Shown here in pieces: positions 54,875-63,301 of a DNA stretch of 64,000 nt; the stretch's first letter is position 1, and each line of letters starts with the position of its first letter. Source of the DNA: Paenibacillus pini JCM 16418 (lineage in GTDB: Bacteria > Bacillota > Bacilli > Paenibacillales > Paenibacillaceae). Where the stretch lies: the NCBI RefSeq assembly GCF_000576305.1, contig NZ_BAVZ01000011.1, positions 62,001 to 126,000 of the forward strand. Direction: 5' to 3'. A program made the translations under genes and the position numbers. The notes beneath the pieces are model-generated. The model saw only the letters and a list, made by a program, of their open reading frames with translations, did not search any database and was not told the DNA's origin.

Positions 54875-56104
54875 CTATTTGTATACACGTACAGGAAGGG
54901 TGGATAGTGTTTGACCTGCTGCAGAAGGAGTCAAATTATCTTCAAGTTTAAAGCCAGGTACTGGTTCGATTTTAGAAAATGTATCCATAAAAAGCCCTAT
55001 ACCAAGGGTCGCCTCAAGCCGAGCAAGCGGAGCACCCAAGCAGAAATGAGGTCCGTTTCCAAACGTTAAATGCTGCTTATTATTAGGGCGATGGATATCA
55101 AGTGTAAAAGGATTATCAAATACCTCTTCATCCATATTCGCTGCACTCATCCACACTACAACGACATCGCCTTTCTTCAGGTCAACTCCGAGTAAGTTGT
55201 TGTCCTGCTTGACGGTACGATCCATTTTAGCAATATTAAACCGATAACGCAGCATTTCCTCAACGGTGTTAGGTAGAAGTGCTTGGTTTGCCTGAATCTC
55301 TGCATAAATTTGATCGTTATCATATAAGAAAGAATAGAACGTACTGGCTAATAAATGACTTGTTGTTTCAATGCCAGCACCTAGAATAAACATCGTTGCT
55401 CTAACGATCTCATCATCGGAGAGCTGTTCCCCATCAACCTCGGCTTTAATCAAGTCAGAAATAATGTCATCAGATGGACGTGCTCTTTTGTTTACAATAT
55501 GAGGGTAGAGATAGTTATAGTATTCTTTAGCTGCACGTCGCTTGAGCGCTTGCACATCTTCAGTATTTTCTTTAGGGATTGGTAAGAATAGATCATTTAC
55601 CCATTGCTGAAATAGGTTCCTATCCTGTGAAGGTACTCCCAGTAAATCGGAAATGACAATTGTAGGTAGGGCAGTGGCGAAATCCTTAACGACATCAATG
55701 ACCTCAGCTTCTGAGATTTTAGCAATTAGTTCGTTTACCGTTTTCTGAATACGAGGCTCCCACAATTTTAAGCTGCGAGGCGTAAAGGCGGTCGCGAGAA
55801 GCGAGCGGCTCTTTCTGTGGTCTGGAGGATCTGTCATTAAATTAAACTTACCCATATGCTTTCCCTCATCGTTATCAGCCCCTACGCTGATCGTCGTACG
55901 CGTTCGCACGCTGGTGAAATGTTCATAGTCACTGAGTACTCGCTTTACATCGTTGTATCGGAATACGTTCCATGTGTCTGTTGCCTCATGATAACTTACA
56001 GGTTCATGCTGTAGTTTGTGCTTGTACCACTCATAAGGGTTAAATTCCTCGGTTGGCGATTGAAATTGAGTGATTTCATCTAGAGAGATAATTTCCTGAT
56101 TCAT
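54875..56104 (-). CDS. Cytochrome P450
   Basis: A 409-residue soluble bacterial P450. MTDPPDHRKSRSLLATAFTP is the C-helix region, LGAGIETTSHLLAST the I-helix with the oxygen-activating Thr, EEMLRYRF the K-helix ExxR, and FGNGPHFCLGAPLARLE the heme-thiolate loop. Such class I enzymes need a ferredoxin and reductase, which are not adjacent. Order and length fit the CYP107/CYP109 groups of Bacillales that hydroxylate fatty acids, terpenoids or polyketides. GGGAGG precedes the ATG. An inverted repeat lies immediately upstream. Substrate unknown. Confidence 0.94.
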   Translation of the reverse strand: MNQEIISLDEITQFQSPTEEFNPYEWYKHKLQHEPVSYHEATDTWNVFRYNDVKRVLSDYEHFTSVRTRTTISVGADNDEGKHMGKFNLMTDPPDHRKSRSLLATAFTPRSLKLWEPRIQKTVNELIAKISEAEVIDVVKDFATALPTIVISDLLGVPSQDRNLFQQWVNDLFLPIPKENTEDVQALKRRAAKEYYNYLYPHIVNKRARPSDDIISDLIKAEVDGEQLSDDEIVRATMFILGAGIETTSHLLASTFYSFLYDNDQIYAEIQANQALLPNTVEEMLRYRFNIAKMDRTVKQDNNLLGVDLKKGDVVVVWMSAANMDEEVFDNPFTLDIHRPNNKQHLTFGNGPHFCLGAPLARLEATLGIGLFMDTFSKIEPVPGFKLEDNLTPSAAGQTLSTLPVRVYK

Positions 56105-56115
56105 TTCGTTCCTCC

Positions 56116-56151
56116 CAACTGTTAAATATCCTTAACTTAATTTAACAGTTG
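56116..56151. promoter_or_regulatory. Candidate operator upstream of the P450 gene
   Basis: CAACTGTTAAAT (56116-56127) and its exact reverse complement (56140-56151) flank 12 bases. The repeat begins 12 bases before the P450 start codon and would overlap its promoter or leader. No known regulator motif is recognised. Confidence 0.5.
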
Positions 56152-56391
56152 TTAGTTTAACATAGAACGATAACAAGAGAATACAATCCATTGACCTACG
56201 TCCTAAGCCTTACAGTTTATATATTTTGTCGATTAGTGATCGAAAAATGCAGTAGATGTAAGTATTGTTTATAGTGCCTTTAGCCAACAAATGATGATTA
56301 CTTTGGTCCTTACCATGTTTGCATAGACAAGCCTTTCAAGGGGAAAATACATAAATGATATCAAAAAAAAGGACACCAGGGGGTTTATCAC

Positions 56392-57246
56392 TTGTATTTT
56401 TACAAAGAAGGATTAATCAACGGAATTGTTGTCGATAAGCCAGATCCAGCTGCTGCTAAAGTTCTTCAGGAAATATTGGGCGGTCATTATGGTGAGATGC
56501 GTACAATGATGCAGTACTTTTTCCAGACTAGTAATTTCCGTGGTAAAGATACGCAGTACCGCGATTTGCTGCGAGGTGTATTTTTAGAGGAGATTGCTCA
56601 TGTGGATCTCGTGCAGCACACGATTAATCAATTGCTAAACGGTTCAGGAGAAGATGCTGTTGGGAATGGGGGACTTGATAGCACACCACTTGATGTAGCC
56701 ACTAAACATACGAATCCACACCATTACATTATTGGTGCTCAAGCCTCATTACCCGTAGATGCTACAGGTAATCCATGGTCAGGGAGTTATGTATACGATC
56801 ATGGTAATTTGATTAGCGATCTTCTGGATAATGTTGTACTTGAATCGACTGGAGTGCTTCAAAAGACTCGAATATACGAAATGAGCTCTAACAAAACATT
56901 TCGTGAAACATTGGGCTTCTTAATCGTTCGTGATAACGCTCATCAAAATGCATTTGCCAAAGCACTTGAAACACTTGGCGTCAATTGGGGTAAGATATTC
57001 CCTATACCGAACTATGACATTAATAAGTATCCCGAATGCCGTAAATTTGTAGAAATGGGTTACCATAATGCTCAGTTTAATTTCAGTCTAGACGAGACGA
57101 GAATGGGTGAAATTTATCAAGGTGAGTCGCCTAGCCGGAATAAAGGAAACTTAGAAGTCACTCCCCCACCAGCAGGTTTCCCAGTTCCAGTAATGCCTGA
57201 AATGCCTAACGAACATAGTCCAGGTGTGAATGATATGAATTCTTAA
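56392..57246 (+). CDS. Manganese catalase family protein
   Basis: A 284-residue di-manganese catalase of the ferritin-like fold (relatives: YdbD, CotJC). Metal ligands are expected in VLQEILGGHYGEMRTMMQYF, FLEEIAHVDLVQHTI and the later LESTGVLQK and RDNAHQNAF segments, giving the Glu-His pattern of both half-sites. The C-terminal ~50 residues end in a Pro-rich tail (TPPPAGFPVPVMPEMP), as in spore-coat-associated members. It starts at TTG 56392 with AGGGGG upstream. It disproportionates hydrogen peroxide, complementing the heme catalase at 17312. Confidence 0.92.
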   Translation: MYFYKEGLINGIVVDKPDPAAAKVLQEILGGHYGEMRTMMQYFFQTSNFRGKDTQYRDLLRGVFLEEIAHVDLVQHTINQLLNGSGEDAVGNGGLDSTPLDVATKHTNPHHYIIGAQASLPVDATGNPWSGSYVYDHGNLISDLLDNVVLESTGVLQKTRIYEMSSNKTFRETLGFLIVRDNAHQNAFAKALETLGVNWGKIFPIPNYDINKYPECRKFVEMGYHNAQFNFSLDETRMGEIYQGESPSRNKGNLEVTPPPAGFPVPVMPEMPNEHSPGVNDMNS

Positions 57247-57463
57247 CGTTGCAAAAGTAGTTGGCAATACACAGAAGAATAAATAGCAAACGTGGTCCTC
57301 AACTTTCGAGGGCCATTTCGCTATTCATGTATTCAAAATTTGGAAGTAGTCATTTAAGTTATTTGGAAGGTTTTTTTCTTATGCTTATAAAATGGGTAAA
57401 AGACAGGAGGGGAAGAAGGCTGTATTGACTTCTCCCCGACTAACTGCATAGGAGATGGACTTC

Positions 57464-58438
57464 ATGAAGAATGTATTCGTATTAGGTGGGACTGGATTTC
57501 TTGGCTATTTTACAGTTAAAGAATTAGTGAAACGGGGATATAAAGTATCGACTTTATCGCGGCATGCTATGCCAACAGAGGATCTTTTGCCTCGTGAAGT
57601 CGAACATAGAGTAGGAAATATCAATGATATGTCAGATGAAGATATCCAGAAGATGCTGAAGGGCATCGACGGATTTATATATGCTTCTGGAGCAGATGAA
57701 AGGACGTTGCCTGAGGCTCCAGCGATGAAATTTTTCTATGAGGCAAACGTACTTCCTACACAGCGTATCGCTAGATTAGCCAAACAAGCAGGTGTTAAAA
57801 AATTCGTACTATTAAGTTCATACTTTGCCCATTTTGCAGAAGAATGGTCTGATATTCCCTTGAAAAACAATGCCTATCCACGCTCTCGTATGCTACAAGA
57901 AGAAGTGGCGTTTATGGAAGGTGAGGGTGTAATGGATGTTATGAGCTTGCGTTTACCATACATTTTCGGTGTGATGCCAGGCCGAATGCCACTGTGGACG
58001 ATGTTTGTAAACAGAGTAAAAGATCAGAAGATCGTTTCTGTACTGGGCGGAGGTACGGCAATGGTTACAGCGCAGCAGGTTGCGGAAGCGACCATCGGTG
58101 CGTTGGAGCATGGTGAACATAGCGCCAAATATTCAATATGTGGCTTGAATATGAAGCATAGCGAGTTTCATCAAATGGTAGTGGATGCGCTGGGACAGGA
58201 AGAAGATAGTACAGTCAAGGTTGTACCCCTAGCTCAAATGAAGCCAGTTATGGAGCAGATTGATGAAAAGAACGCCGAAGCGGGTAAAGAGCAAGGTGTT
58301 CATATGAGCATGATGGCAGAAATTCAAAATCGAGATGCCTATCTCGATCCAGCAGACACCATGTCCATTCTCAAATATAATGAATACGATATCCGCGCAT
58401 CAATCGAGGAGACGCTTCGTAAATGTGTTCAAGGATAG
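57464..58438 (+). CDS. NAD(P)-dependent epimerase/dehydratase-like protein (extended SDR)
   Basis: A 324-residue Rossmann-fold protein. VFVLGGTGFLGYFTVKELVK is the cofactor motif, VLLSSYFAHFAEE holds the serine region and AYPRSRMLQEE follows where YxxxK normally lies; here the lysine is replaced by Arg or displaced, so true epimerase activity is uncertain and it may be an atypical SDR like YtfG/NmrA relatives. The ATG at 57464 has GGAG nine bases upstream; the ATG at 57455 is too close. Substrate unknown. It stands alone. Confidence 0.83.
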   Translation: MKNVFVLGGTGFLGYFTVKELVKRGYKVSTLSRHAMPTEDLLPREVEHRVGNINDMSDEDIQKMLKGIDGFIYASGADERTLPEAPAMKFFYEANVLPTQRIARLAKQAGVKKFVLLSSYFAHFAEEWSDIPLKNNAYPRSRMLQEEVAFMEGEGVMDVMSLRLPYIFGVMPGRMPLWTMFVNRVKDQKIVSVLGGGTAMVTAQQVAEATIGALEHGEHSAKYSICGLNMKHSEFHQMVVDALGQEEDSTVKVVPLAQMKPVMEQIDEKNAEAGKEQGVHMSMMAEIQNRDAYLDPADTMSILKYNEYDIRASIEETLRKCVQG

Positions 58439-58763
58439 TTCGAATGACGAATAATATACTTATTGACGAAATATAGAACCCGCGCCTCTCAGGAAAACCC
58501 ACTAAGAAACATCACAAAAAAACGACTCTCATTCTGATTTTATGAATGGAAGTTGTTTTTTTGTTTACATATTTACCTCGGAAGGAGTGTCATTTGGCTT
58601 TCATTGCCGTTATTGCGTTTTAACTATTAAAAGCGAAGTATTATCTCAAAGGAAATTAATCATTTGATTCTAAGAAATTATCTTTATAAAGTCTTTATCA
58701 ATTCTTCTAAGTTTCTTCTTTTCTCCATGTTATGATAACAGCCTAAAAAATAATGAGGGAAAA
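58439..58763. other. Intergenic region before the multicopper oxidase
   Basis: It holds a terminator at 58515-58563 for the upstream gene and about 200 bases of AT-rich sequence that must contain the multicopper oxidase promoter. No palindrome typical of CueR or CsoR was seen. Confidence 0.45.
58515..58563 (+). terminator. Rho-independent terminator
   Basis: CAAAAAAACGACTCTCATTC pairs imperfectly with GAATGGAAGTTGTTTTTTTG, leaving a nine-base loop and a strong T run. Confidence 0.75.
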
Positions 58764-60398
58764 GTGACTAAAATGAAAAAAGGTTTTATCCCGAGTAACA
58801 AAGGAATGGTATTAATTGCTTCTGTCGTGTTTCTAGGGTTAATTGTTTGGGGCTGTCTTTTATACAATGATATAACAAACATAAATACAAAAAATCCACC
58901 CACTGGTATGAAGTCTAATACGAAATCTGTAACATCACTCACCACTCCAGATTCGAAAAGAAATACAAAAACTTTTGATATTCAGGCACAGGTAGAAAAC
59001 ATTAGCTTAGGGAATGGAAAAAAACTGGAGGCATGGACATTTGGTGGTACTTCACCAGGTACTGAAATTCGAGTGAAACAAGGGGATAGCGTTGTTGTAC
59101 ATTTAAAAAATGAATTGCCAGTAGCTCTTACCATTCATTGGCACGGCTTAGATGTTCCCGCAGCTGTAGATGGTGTTGCAGGTATTACACAAGATGCGAT
59201 TAAGCCTGGTGAAACATATACTTACACTTTTAATGCCGATCAAGTAGGGACATATTGGTATCATTCTCATCAAATGAGTGCGGAGCAGACGGAGCGTGGC
59301 TTATTTGGTGCGATTGTGATTGAACCAAATACACCTATGGTACAATATGAACAAGATTACACCATTGCAATTCACGAGTGGAAAACAGGCGTTGAAAAGT
59401 CTTTTGATGATGCAGATAATCATAATGATCAAAAAAATGATAATAATGATGAACAAGATGTAGACTGGAGTTCCCCAAAAGATAAAACGTTTGGTGGTGC
59501 TCTCATGACGCCAACCAAAGATCAGTTAGAAGAACTATCGGATGGAGAAGATTATGATGTTTTTACATTAAATAATACAAGTGAAGGTTTACATCTTGAC
59601 GCAAAACCAGGTGAAACTGTACGCCTTCGTCTGATTAATACATCCAATAATACACATGTAATGACGCTCATTGGTGCACCCTTTCAAATCATTGGACTCG
59701 ATGGTCGGGATATTAAAGGAGGATCTCAGCTAGATCAGGCTATTCTTCCAATAGGAGCGGCACAACGTTACGATTTGGTTTTTGAAATGCCGAACGTGGG
59801 ATCGGTGAAGCTTGTAAACGTCAATCCTTCTAAGCGTATGAATAATATGCTGAATGCAACCATTGGAGAAGGGATATCACCTAAAATACCTGTTAATTTA
59901 AAAAGTTACCCGTGGTTCGACTTCACAAAATACGGACATAAAGAAGTTGGCAAATTTACAATTGATTCTAAGTTTACCCAAAGCTTAGACATGGTTTTAG
60001 CAGAAGGGAGTTACGGTGAAAAAAGGTGGGTCTATACTATTAATGGGAAATCAGGTTCCGATATTCCACCCATTAAGGTGAAAATAGGAGATACCGTGAA
60101 GATCCGTTTTCGAAATAAAGGCGTAGAGATTCATCCGATGCATGTACACGGCCACACATTTCAAGTGATTTCTAAAAATGGAAAAGCTATGGAAGGGAGT
60201 CCAATTTACACGGATACCGTGAATATCTTTCCGGGTGAAGAATATGAAATTGCCCTTGAAGCTAATAATAGTGGACTATGGATGGTCCATTGTCATGATC
60301 TCGTTCATGCTGAGATGGGTATGCATACGATGATGAATTATGAAGGGGTTACGACGCCATTTTCAACTGGAGAACATTCCGGTAATCATCCAGAATAA
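58764..60398 (+). CDS. Membrane-anchored or exported multicopper oxidase
   Basis: A 544-residue three-domain multicopper oxidase with one N-terminal hydrophobic segment (about residues 13-33), probably acting outside the membrane. The four copper motifs are complete: TIHWHGLDVP, YWYHSHQMS, HPMHVHGHTF and MVHCHDLVHAEMGMH, with the type 1 Cys and axial Met. An acidic, Asn/Asp-rich insertion (DNHNDQKNDNNDEQD) lies near residues 218-235. Members oxidise Cu(I), Mn(II) or phenolics with oxygen. Start may be GTG 58764 or ATG 58773; spacing to GAGGG is imperfect for both. The two-component genes follow by 20 bases, suggesting metal-responsive control. Confidence 0.93.
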   Translation: MTKMKKGFIPSNKGMVLIASVVFLGLIVWGCLLYNDITNINTKNPPTGMKSNTKSVTSLTTPDSKRNTKTFDIQAQVENISLGNGKKLEAWTFGGTSPGTEIRVKQGDSVVVHLKNELPVALTIHWHGLDVPAAVDGVAGITQDAIKPGETYTYTFNADQVGTYWYHSHQMSAEQTERGLFGAIVIEPNTPMVQYEQDYTIAIHEWKTGVEKSFDDADNHNDQKNDNNDEQDVDWSSPKDKTFGGALMTPTKDQLEELSDGEDYDVFTLNNTSEGLHLDAKPGETVRLRLINTSNNTHVMTLIGAPFQIIGLDGRDIKGGSQLDQAILPIGAAQRYDLVFEMPNVGSVKLVNVNPSKRMNNMLNATIGEGISPKIPVNLKSYPWFDFTKYGHKEVGKFTIDSKFTQSLDMVLAEGSYGEKRWVYTINGKSGSDIPPIKVKIGDTVKIRFRNKGVEIHPMHVHGHTFQVISKNGKAMEGSPIYTDTVNIFPGEEYEIALEANNSGLWMVHCHDLVHAEMGMHTMMNYEGVTTPFSTGEHSGNHPE

Positions 60399-60418
60399 GT
60401 GAATATGGGAGTTATTTC

Positions 60419-61900
60419 ATGTCAATACGTATTAAGCTACTGTTATCCTATATCGCTATGATCATCATCCCGATTATTTTTTGTGGTATAACGATCATGT
60501 TAATTAGCTTTGCTCTGTTTGGTGATAATCGTATTATGAGATCTTTTATAGATATAGATCATCAAACGACGGTAAGAAATACAGAGGATGAAGATGATAT
60601 TTTTAGTAGATTGAAAGTCCTTTCATCTTACACGCCGAAGCAAATAGAAGATGAAATGTTTCTAAAAAAGACAGATCAAGAACTGAATAAGAACCAAGCT
60701 GGTCTACTCATTCGGAAAAATGAACGGCTTATCTATGTATCGCCCTACTTTGAACAGTATTCATTTGAGAAATTTCTTCCTCCATTTGAAGGGAAGGGGC
60801 AAATAGAAGATCTGGGTTTCAAAATTGAGGATGTTTACTTTTACTATAAACAATTTGATTATTACGATGTAAATAACAATGCCGTTAGTATTATTGTCAT
60901 TGAACATATAAGCCCAATAGAAGAAATGGCACGTAAATATTTTGTATTGTTCGTTGTTACGTTAGTCATTGGGCTTATTGTTACCAATGGGATCATGACG
61001 TATTACATGTCCCGAAGTATTATTAAACCGTTGCGTTCATTAAAGCTGGCAACCGAAAGAATTCAAAGGGGAGACTTAGACTTTCAAGTCATTCCTCACA
61101 AACATGATGAAATTGGCGAATTAAGTTTATCCTTTGAAGAAATGCGCTGTAGGTTGAAAGAATCGGTAGAGGTGCAAGTTCAATATGAAAGGAATCGTAA
61201 GGAGTTACTCTCCAATATTTCACATGACTTACGAACACCGATTATGGCTATAAAGGGCTATGTACAAGGAATCAAAGAAGGTGTCGCACGTACGCCAGAA
61301 CAGTTAAACAAGTACTTAACCATTATTTACAATAAAGTATTTGATATGGATCAATTAATTAATGAGCTGTTCTTATTCTCAAAGCTTGATTTAAAAGAGG
61401 AACCCTTTCAGTTAGAACAAGTTGAAATTTATCAATACTTAGCCGATTGTATTGAAGAACTTCAACTAGAATTGCAAGATAAAGGGATTACCATCGGATG
61501 GGAAGCCCAACTAAAAACGACAATCTTCGTTATATGTGATCGGGAAAAATTACGACGTGTAATTATGAACGTGATTTGGAATAGTGTGAAATATATGGAT
61601 AAGGAATCAGGATTCATTGGGATTCATATGTCTGTAAATAGCGAGTTTGTAACGATTGAAATCAAGGATAATGGAATGGGTATAGAGGCAGAAGCCCTTC
61701 CACATATCTTTGAAAGGCTCTATCGAGGGGATCATTCTCGAAATTCTAACACAGGTGGAAGTGGAATTGGATTATCTATTGCACACCATATCATTAGCCA
61801 GCACGGCGGGAAGATATGGGTAACGAGTGAAAAAGGAAAAGGAACAACCCTTTCGTTTACACTGCGAAGAATTGATCAGGAAGAAGGGGAAAATTCATGA
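60419..61900 (+). CDS. Sensor histidine kinase
   Basis: A 493-residue membrane kinase. Two transmembrane helices (about residues 8-32 and 175-198) flank an extracytoplasmic sensor of ~140 residues; a HAMP domain follows (about 199-250). The phosphoacceptor is in LLSNISHDLRTPIMAIKGY, and the ATPase domain shows NVIWNSVKYMD, DNGMGIE, and GGSGIGLSIAHHI. GGGAG precedes the ATG, and the stop overlaps the response regulator by ATGA. Its signal is unknown; the preceding multicopper oxidase suggests copper, manganese or envelope stress. Confidence 0.94.
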   Translation: MSIRIKLLLSYIAMIIIPIIFCGITIMLISFALFGDNRIMRSFIDIDHQTTVRNTEDEDDIFSRLKVLSSYTPKQIEDEMFLKKTDQELNKNQAGLLIRKNERLIYVSPYFEQYSFEKFLPPFEGKGQIEDLGFKIEDVYFYYKQFDYYDVNNNAVSIIVIEHISPIEEMARKYFVLFVVTLVIGLIVTNGIMTYYMSRSIIKPLRSLKLATERIQRGDLDFQVIPHKHDEIGELSLSFEEMRCRLKESVEVQVQYERNRKELLSNISHDLRTPIMAIKGYVQGIKEGVARTPEQLNKYLTIIYNKVFDMDQLINELFLFSKLDLKEEPFQLEQVEIYQYLADCIEELQLELQDKGITIGWEAQLKTTIFVICDREKLRRVIMNVIWNSVKYMDKESGFIGIHMSVNSEFVTIEIKDNGMGIEAEALPHIFERLYRGDHSRNSNTGGSGIGLSIAHHIISQHGGKIWVTSEKGKGTTLSFTLRRIDQEEGENS

Positions 61901-62586
61901 AAAAAATATTGATTATTGAAGACGAAGCGGTTATTGCAGATTTAGAAAAAGACTATTTAGATGTATCTGGGTACGCCGTGGATATCGAATACTCTGGAGA
62001 AAAGGGATTAAAGAGAATACTTGAAGAAAAGTATGATTTGCTTATTTTAGATATCATGCTACCGGTAGTAGATGGATATGAAATTTGCAAACAAGTCCGT
62101 TTAAAGAAAGACATTCCCATTCTTATGGTTTCTGCGAAGCAAGAGGAAGTAAATAAAATTAAAGGGCTAGGTTTTGGTGCAGATGATTATATTATTAAAC
62201 CCTTTAGTCCAAGTGAACTTGTAGCTCGTGTTAACGCTCATCTCGCTCGCTATGACCGTTTGACAGGAAACCGCGAACACATAAAAGATGAAATTCGCAT
62301 CCGTGGACTGTTCATTGATAAAGCGGCGCATCGTGTTTTTGTAAATGGAACGGAAGCGATCTTAACAGGAAAAGAGTTTGAATTGTTAACTTGTATGGCG
62401 GAATACCCAAACCAAGTATTCAGTAAGGAACGTCTAATGAAAAGCGTGTGGGGAATGGACGTTATGGTTGATACAGCAACAGTTGCTGTACATATAAAAA
62501 ATCTTCGCAGAAAAATTGAACTTGATCCATTTGATAAGTCATATATTGAAACCATATGGGGTATAGGATATCGATTCACGAAATAA
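61897..62586 (+). CDS. OmpR-family response regulator
   Basis: A 229-residue regulator. The receiver domain has the acidic pair IIEDEAVIAD, the phosphorylated Asp in LLILDIMLPVVDG and the Lys in YIIKPFSPSEL. The C-terminal winged helix has LTGKEFELLTCMAEYPNQVF, and TVAVHIKNLRRKIE is the recognition helix. It is coupled to the kinase by a four-base overlap and ends before a strong terminator, so the three-gene unit is oxidase, kinase and regulator. Confidence 0.95.
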   Translation: MKKILIIEDEAVIADLEKDYLDVSGYAVDIEYSGEKGLKRILEEKYDLLILDIMLPVVDGYEICKQVRLKKDIPILMVSAKQEEVNKIKGLGFGADDYIIKPFSPSELVARVNAHLARYDRLTGNREHIKDEIRIRGLFIDKAAHRVFVNGTEAILTGKEFELLTCMAEYPNQVFSKERLMKSVWGMDVMVDTATVAVHIKNLRRKIELDPFDKSYIETIWGIGYRFTK

Positions 62587-62665
62587 ATGAAACAATGACA
62601 ATCTGTATTTCATCAATCAATCCCCGTTTACGGGCAAGACAGAAGTAGTTAGAATCAATTTATTG

Positions 62666-62698
62666 AAGAAAAGCTTGAAGAATCAAGCTTTTCTTTTC
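62666..62698 (+). terminator. Rho-independent terminator after the two-component system
   Basis: AAGAAAAGCTTGA pairs perfectly with TCAAGCTTTTCTT around AGAA, with a T-rich tail. Confidence 0.87.
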
Positions 62699-62699
62699 T

Positions 62700-62858
62700 A
62701 TGTGCAGGCATAATCTTATCTATAATACCGAGACCATTCAGACAGTAAACAGTGATTTACGTTTTAAATTTACCGCTGCCGATGATATGGATATTTCTGT
62801 TGTTGTTAAGAAGTACGACAGCCGGGGTAATGGTAAATCAAAAAAAAATGATCATTGA
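62700..62858 (+). pseudogene. Short protein-like open frame, possible gene fragment
   Basis: A 52-codon frame from an ATG at 62700 reads VNSDLRFKFTAADDMDISVV and KKYDSRGNGKSKK before its stop. The amphipathic, charged composition looks like the end of a real protein rather than random AT-rich sequence. There is no ribosome binding site and it starts inside the tail of a terminator, so it is more likely a leftover C-terminal fragment. Its end overlaps the ars -35 box. Confidence 0.25.
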
Positions 62859-62906
62859 CGATGCATACTCATCCTGCTACAATCATCACATCAATAAAAA
62901 TTGATG
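62855..62906 (+). promoter_or_regulatory. ars promoter with ArsR operator
   Basis: TTGACG (62855-62860), 17 bases and TACAAT (62878-62883) form the promoter. A perfect dyad CATCAAT, four A, ATTGATG (62889-62906) sits over the expected transcription start and fits the ArsR-type ATCAA...TTGAT operator. Confidence 0.8.
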
Positions 62907-62926
62907 GATGAAAAGAAGGTGATACC

Positions 62927-63235
62927 ATGATCAATACTACAATTGATGATGCTACTTTGAACAAATATGAACAAAAGTTTAAAGCCTTATCCGACAAAAA
63001 TCGTTTGAAAATTATATATGAATTGAATCAGAAAGGGAAGGTTTGTGTATGTGACTTGACCGATCTGCTTGGTTTGCCTCAATCCAAACTGTCCTATCAC
63101 TTGAAAATGCTTCTGGATGCAAATATTATTCTCATGGAGCGTATTGGAAAATGGAATTATTACGAACTAAACGAAGAGGAAATCAAAGGACTATTGTCTG
63201 ATAAGCTATGGTGTATTTTTTATCCGAATACTTGA
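62927..63235 (+). CDS. arsR: ArsR-family arsenic-responsive repressor
   Basis: A 102-residue winged-helix repressor. FKALSDKNRLKIIYELNQ begins the fold, GKVCVCDLTDLLGLPQSKLS contains the Cys-Val-Cys-Asp-Leu arsenite-binding site at the start of the recognition region, and YHLKMLLDANII follows. Trivalent arsenic or antimony binding releases the repressor from DNA. AGAAGGTGA precedes the ATG. Operators of matching sequence lie both before this gene and before the next one, so it controls itself and the flavoprotein. Confidence 0.93.
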   Translation: MINTTIDDATLNKYEQKFKALSDKNRLKIIYELNQKGKVCVCDLTDLLGLPQSKLSYHLKMLLDANIILMERIGKWNYYELNEEEIKGLLSDKLWCIFYPNT

Positions 63236-63257
63236 TGATCATTTTTTTGTTTATCAC

Positions 63258-63273
63258 ATCAAAATAAATTGAT
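63258..63273. promoter_or_regulatory. Second ArsR operator
   Basis: ATCAA, six bases, TTGAT repeats the half-sites of the operator at 62889-62906, 28 bases before the flavoprotein start. Confidence 0.65.
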
Positions 63274-63301
63274 TCGTTAACTGATGAAGGAGAATTTCAT
63301 T

